Origin: Homalodisca vitripennis
Taxonomy: Eukaryota; Arthropoda; Insecta; Hemiptera; Cicadellidae
NCBI RefSeq assembly: GCF_021130785.1
Contig: NC_060209.1
Span: 24,056,001 to 24,120,000, forward strand
Length of the DNA: 64,000 bases
Direction: 5' to 3'
The notes under the pieces: generated by a model
What the model was told of the DNA's origin: nothing
The model's input: the letters and a program-made list of their open reading frames with translations, nothing else
Database searches by the model: none
Made by a program: the position numbers and the translations under genes
Part shown: piece after piece, positions 58,800-64,000 of the stretch
Layout of the letters: each line of letters opens with the position of its first letter
Numbering within the stretch: the stretch's first letter is position 1

Positions 58800-60075
58800 C
58801 ATATTGAAGAAATTACTTACATGATGTACCAGAACATATATGATGTATATTCAGAACAATCGGTTTGCAGTGATTAATGATGGATATCTCAGTCCCCTTG
58901 AACTCTCTGCACATGGGTTCTCTTAAATATTAGAGAGATAACTCAACATGTCGCACTATGTTGAGTTATCCACCTGATTAATGTGACATTTAAAAAATAG
59001 TCTGCTATTTTTTTATCTAAGTTCAAGAATAACGTCGATTTCAGTGATGTGTGACAATATACTGTCTCAGGTCTGGGAAGCTTTTAATGGTGAATATTTT
59101 ACAGCCATCTAATCTGTCACAAAATATTTATCTTGATATTTAGCCAACCCACAAAAAAGGTGCAGACAAATGAGAAGGGTTATTGCAGCAAATTTCACCA
59201 TAATTAATTGCAAACCACTGTAACCAGGCACCCGGATATCCAGGGCCGTATACTAGAGTTGTCGTAGGACTTGCATTTCTACACTAATGGAGAAGCAAGG
59301 TAGACGCTGAATGTCATGGAGTCTAGTCATTACTTAGGGTCTTGTACTCTACTATGGCCACAATATGAGATAACGGTAGGGTAACTTGGCCAAACTATGA
59401 GAAACCTATACAATTCTCGTAAGCCGTGTACTTTAAGTGCTCAGATATTTAGCCTCACTGGAGAAGGTGACAGTAGTTAATTCTAAAGCTAGGACTGAAG
59501 TTTTATCTTTATGGGTTTGTGAGAAATGTTTTTGGCTGAAGAATACTGACTCTTATCTCTTGAAGGACTGAAAATTTGTATTTATATCTGTTTATCTAAA
59601 GTCTGATACCTTGAGAACGAACTGATATATGGAGTTGAAATTTTGCATGAAGCCTTACGGCAACATTGAGTTTAATGATCGTGAACGTCATTACATAGGA
59701 TTTTGCTGAGCGTTTGTAATCATTTTTACTTTGGCCATTTGGGTGGTCATAATTAGGGCAAAATAAGTACGTTTGTAAAGCAAACTAAGTGATATTTTAA
59801 CATATGACATACACATACCATCAAACTTAAACTATTCTAAAGTTAAGTTCTTTCTAAAGTATTCTAAAGTTCTTTGACCAAAACTCAAAAAACGATTATA
59901 TCCGTTATAACGGATATAAGAGTCTCATAGAGAGTTTTTTAATCGAGAAAAGGCCTTTACAATGGCCAAAGCACACTTCGTGCTTATCGTGGTTGGCAAG
60001 GAAGTACTTATTTATAGACGACCTTCACTCCGTGGCAGGGAAAGTGCGCCCTTTTACTAGCTCCTTTTACCTACT
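58800..60075. other. AT-rich DNA with two inverted repeats
   Basis: 58937-58970 has 13-bp perfect arms (GATAACTCAACAT) around an 8-base loop. 59896-59919 is a perfect 24-base palindrome (starts TTATATCCGTTATAACGG). No gene supported. Confidence 0.55.
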
Positions 60076-60078
60076 CAT

Positions 60079-61400
60079 TAGAGATGGGCGTGATTTAACG
60101 TAGCAGGATAAAAAGCGGTGTTGCATCGCGTAGCAACAATTGTGCCCGCAACGTGTTGCGAGAAACTCCTTGTTATTTTGAAAATGCGATGACAACAAAC
60201 AATGAATTCATTCGTTGCCAGCAACGATAAGCTTGACCTGGAAAAAGTATGCAGACTCGAAACTCTTCAGCCGCAATTTGAACAACGGGGTTATAATAAA
60301 CTGAGTTGTAGATTGGCCATTATTATTTAATTGCCGCAAATCTATCTACAGCTCTATTATATATCACCTTGTACATCGGTTTTATAAAGCCCTAGTGTAA
60401 TTTATATTTAGTATTTTTTGAACTATGTTAAAAATTATTATCTTATTTTACATTATTATATTATATTTTATGAATAGTGTGAGATTAATTTTGAAAGTGT
60501 GTTCTTAGTTATATAGTTAGTTATACCATAATATGTTTTTAACTATCTCTAATTAAATTATAGAAACGAGGCTGAGGAGATTTAAATGATAAACATTACG
60601 ATAATATAAAATTCCGTGTTTCAGTAATTTATTGTATTGTAATAATGTTCTATAAGCAACAGCTACTAAAAACGTCATTCAAAGAACGTTGCGCAATAAA
60701 TGGACGGACGACCTTGTAGCAACGGTAGTCAGCAACAGTTGCTGATATAACACGTTGTCCCCAACCTGTTGTTGCAGGTTACAGATTAACGTTGCAACGC
60801 GTTGCGGCTAAACAACAACAATTTCCATTTCTTTTACTCATCTGTTCTTCGTGTCTTACAAAACCATAACCAAATATATCCGTTGTTGGCCCCGTTGAAA
60901 AGATAATTAGTCCCAGGTACTACTTCTAGTATAAACTCGTCTTATCTTATCAGTGATAACGCGCGCCGCTTATCTATGATGTCCGTAATGAAAACCTGCG
61001 TTAGCTCTGTCTGAGTATTGTGTGTGTAAGCAATCATGGCGTTGTTTAAGGGGCTAAGGAGATTTAATGATAAAGTTTAAATACATTATGATAGTAGAAA
61101 ATTCCGTGTTTCAGTAAATTTATTGATTTCAATAATGTTCTATAAGCAACAGCTACTGAAAAACGTCGTTCTGAGAACATTGCGCAATAAATGGACGGAC
61201 GACCTTTTAGCAACGGTCAGTCAGCAACAGTTGCTGATATAACACGTTGCCCCAAATTGTTGCAGGTTAGCAGATTAACGTCACAACGCGTTGCCACTAA
61301 ACAACAACAATTTCCATCTCTATTACTCATCTATTCTTCGTGTCTTAGAAACCATAACCAAATATATCCGTTGTTGGACCCAGTTGAAAAGATAATTATG
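60079..61400. repeat. GCAAC/GTTGC-rich duplicated block, hAT-like?
   Basis: 60079 begins TAGAGATGGGCG, which resembles common hAT transposon ends. It is followed by dense GCAAC/GTTGC motifs such as GCAACGTGTTGC. A segment of about 330 bases at 60590-60915 recurs at 61065-61398. The copies share ATGTTCTATAAGCAACAGCT, AATGGACGGACGACCTT.TAG and AACGCGTTGC. No transposase, no clear opposite TIR and no 8-bp duplication were found, so the hAT call is tentative; the duplication itself is certain. Confidence 0.6.
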
Positions 61401-62670
61401 ATATACCGGTACCTTATTTATAAAGCTTCAGACCAGTAAAATGCTCTAAGTATTAATATTTTATATCATTTTTTGGTTTTATTAGATCTCACCATGAACT
61501 TGAATTTAGATCAAATTAACAGTATAATAAATAAATAATATTTTTATATCTTTACAATAAATAAGCTAATTTTAACAAAAACGTCCCTTTTTTTCCGTTT
61601 ACACACTTAAAGCATATTTAAAAATAACTCTAATATATTATAGATTACTTGGCGTTTTTATGGAACCTAATGCATTTACTATCGGCGAAAGAAAAGTTAA
61701 AATGTTGTCACCTCAGCGAAGGCTGTTACTCGATATGTAATGTGGCGTTCCCGTACACAGTGTAGTGTAGTGGTTTTGGAGGGGTTTACACTCAGTACCT
61801 CCTTCACAAAACAATCCCACAACAAATTCAAGTATACATTACAGATGGGAATGTCCATCATCAAACACAATGGTGCATATGTGGAAATGTAGTTACAGGA
61901 AAGATTTCAAGTTACTATTACATAACTTAACCTTAATGTACTCGTGGTGTAGTTATATGAACACGTTTAGCATACTGTCGATAAAGCCAGGACCACATGT
62001 AATTTAATTAAGCTCTATTTTGTTGATTTGGAATAAAAATTGATCAATATTACGCTGTAGGCTAATCCTTATGCAGAGAACATGAATTTCCATATTCTAC
62101 TTCCTTTTTAGTTTGTAAAAAGTAGTCTGTGCTGCAGAAAATGCACTTCTAATGCTCGATAAGGCTCCTCTCTTTCAAGTGACTTCAATGTTTATAACGT
62201 AACGGTAAATTGTATTTAATAGTAACCGTAACTATTAAGCGAGTAAATTGGTTGGATTCTCTCAACCTTACAGAATTAAGTATATATTTAAAAATCTCTT
62301 TATAATCAATTCATATAGAATAAGTTTATTTTCAGTCAGATATTTAAGGTAAGAAAACCTTAAGACAAAAACGGTACTTTATAAAATATCGCGTTTTATT
62401 TTATTTGTTTCTGCGAACAACAATGTTTGTAAATTCCGCCAAAAATACAACACTTACTGTTCAATTACTTTTTCAGTTAAATCTGTGAAGTCCATTACAA
62501 CACAATGCTATTTGATTAGTTTTAAACAAGTTTGAATAGTTGGATTTCCTTAGTTCTAAATTAATTGAGTTTAGTTTTTTGTTGGTGTTTGTCCTTTCCG
62601 ATGCTACTTCCTTTCAGGTTTATACTCTAAGGCAAAGTTAAACTTCTCATCCTTACGAGACATTCGAACG
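61400..62670. other. AT-rich DNA without recognisable genes
   Basis: No supported frame, RNA gene or repeat. Confidence 0.5.
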
Positions 62671-62674
62671 TAGA

Positions 62675-64000
62675 ATAAAATACAGTTTTTAAACTAACTG
62701 AGTACAATCTATAACAACTTACATATAACATAGTAACTTAAGATTCAATTAGTATATAAGATTGATGAAGCCTGCTTTAAGTCACGTTTTAGGACAATGG
62801 AATAAGCTCATAAAAAGAATTTGTTTAGATACATTTAATTCTAATAACTCATAAGCGGAGTTGTTTGATTCCTAATTACAATACATTAGGAACTATTAGG
62901 CTAATTTACCACGCAGTTTTATCAATACAATTTAACTTTTAAATTTTGATTTGGAAGGATATTTAAAATAAGTAAAATTTTCCTACCATTTAAACCTTAC
63001 GAATTTTCAGGCCTGTATTTTTGGTCAAAGATGTATTTGTTATAACCCAGATTATCGATAAATAACTCTCGTCTTTTATAACTGTACTAAATTCTTCTCT
63101 CTAGCTACTATTTACAGGACTAAAAACAGAGATCAATATATAGAATTGGATAACTCTATCAGTCAGACTTTCGTCTTTTTAACTGTGCTAAAATCTTTCT
63201 CTATACTGATTGATTATACAGGACTGTATTACATAACATAGCATACAGAGGTGAAATTGTTATAAATCAGATAACTCTATCAGTCAAAACTCTCGTCTTT
63301 TATAATTTATGTCTCTCTATAACTCCTTACCTATTTACAGGAGCTGTACTACACAAGTACCAAAAGATAAGTTGTTATAAAGATTACTCTATAGAGGCTC
63401 TTGCCTTTTACTCTAGTCTTTTATAACTGTACATGAATCTTCTATTAATGCATTATTGAATAGGTATGACTACACGGTTGGTTTGTATTAACATTTCCCC
63501 TTACGTGTTATCATTATGGTATCGAAAAAATTTTAGAATAAATACAGTTCTAAACAAACTGGGTACAATCTATAATAACTTACATAACATAGTAACAACA
63601 CTTGTGTGAGATTAAACTAGCTATGGCCATAAAACCCTTGCTGAAGCCTGCTTTAAATCATGGGGTGTGTCGTACAGTTAAAAAAATGAACTCAAAAAAC
63701 GAATTAGGATTGTGATAAGTTATTGCTGATAACTCATAAGCGGAGTCCACAATTCCTAATTTATTACTATTACATTGGCTAAGTAATACAATTGTTTTAG
63801 TTTTATTAATACAATTTACATTTTTAATTTTGCTTAGAAGGATATTTAAAATAAGTAATATTTTCCTACCATAACCCCTTACGAATTTTCTAGGCCTGTA
63901 TTTCACAGTAGTACCAACAGAAATGAAAGTATTTGTTATAACCCAGATTACTCTATAAGGCTCTTGCCTTTTACTCTAGTCTTTTATAACTGTACTAAAC
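62675..64000. repeat. Duplicated block, 862-bp offset, with inner repeats
   Basis: TACAGTT.TAAAC.AACTG.GTACAATC begins at 62681 and again at 63543. Matching order continues through GAAGCCTGCTTTAA, AACTCATAAGCGGAG and GGATATTTAAAATAAGTAA. Between the copies, a shorter unit of about 90-120 bases recurs near 63063, 63151 and 63272 and in a diverged form near 63385. It contains TAACTCTATCAGTC, CTCGTCTTTTATAACTGTAC and TATTTACAGGA. The array runs off the window end. Confidence 0.85.

Noticed and set aside
60079..60852. Complete hAT element
   Set aside because: The start resembles a hAT end, but no matching opposite end or 8-bp duplication could be found.

Overview
The window looks like a piece of a large, AT-rich, repeat-dense animal genome, most probably an insect. 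Evidence: long (AT)n, (GT)n and poly(A) microsatellites, two tRNA-derived SINE families, a piggyBac element with TTAA ends, a mariner remnant with TA ends, RNase H-carrying non-LTR retrotransposons, and a decayed protein-primed family B DNA polymerase of the kind carried by Maverick/Polinton elements. Nothing looks bacterial: no operons and no ribosome binding sites. The species cannot be named from the sequence. I found no complete host gene. Two plus-strand stretches look like host exons (6466-6648 and 57739-57894), so much of the window may be intronic or intergenic.

Layout. 1-5.8 kb: AT-rich DNA, a 1.2-kb foldback (giant inverted repeat) at 681-1903, a SINE-A copy abutting it, and a cluster of short palindromes at 4.2-4.4 kb. 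6.4-6.7 kb: candidate exon. 9.5-10.3 kb: second SINE-A copy and microsatellites. 13.0 kb: SINE-B copy. 14.3-16.0 kb: modular interspersed repeat (family C). 16.9-20.2 kb: satellite block of 168-bp, 535-bp and fifteen 101-bp units. 23-24 kb: non-LTR remnant. 25.6-29.6 kb: nearly full-length dead non-LTR element (endonuclease, reverse transcriptase, RNase H, poly-A).

34.15-37.09 kb: end-to-end piggyBac element with a broken transposase. 39.6-41.8 kb: long GT and AT tracts and eight copies of a 162-bp satellite. 43.1 kb: second family C copy. 44.3 kb: internally deleted mariner. 47.0 kb: SINE-B with clear target-site duplications. 49.4-54.95 kb: the most interesting block. A degenerate DNA polymerase B lies on the minus strand with at least two other decayed reading frames, bracketed by about 90-bp inverted repeats centred on a GGTCACGTGACC palindrome; its polymerase frame is interrupted by a strictly 16-bp-periodic C15A array.

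57.7 kb: second candidate exon. 58.3-58.8 kb: 138-bp minisatellite. 60.1-61.4 kb: GCAAC/GTTGC-rich duplicated block that may be a hAT-like non-autonomous element. 62.7-64.0 kb: duplicated block with 862-bp offset that runs off the window.

All recognisable protein-coding genes belong to mobile elements, and all carry stops or frameshifts. The window is mainly a record of transposition, local tandem amplification and decay.
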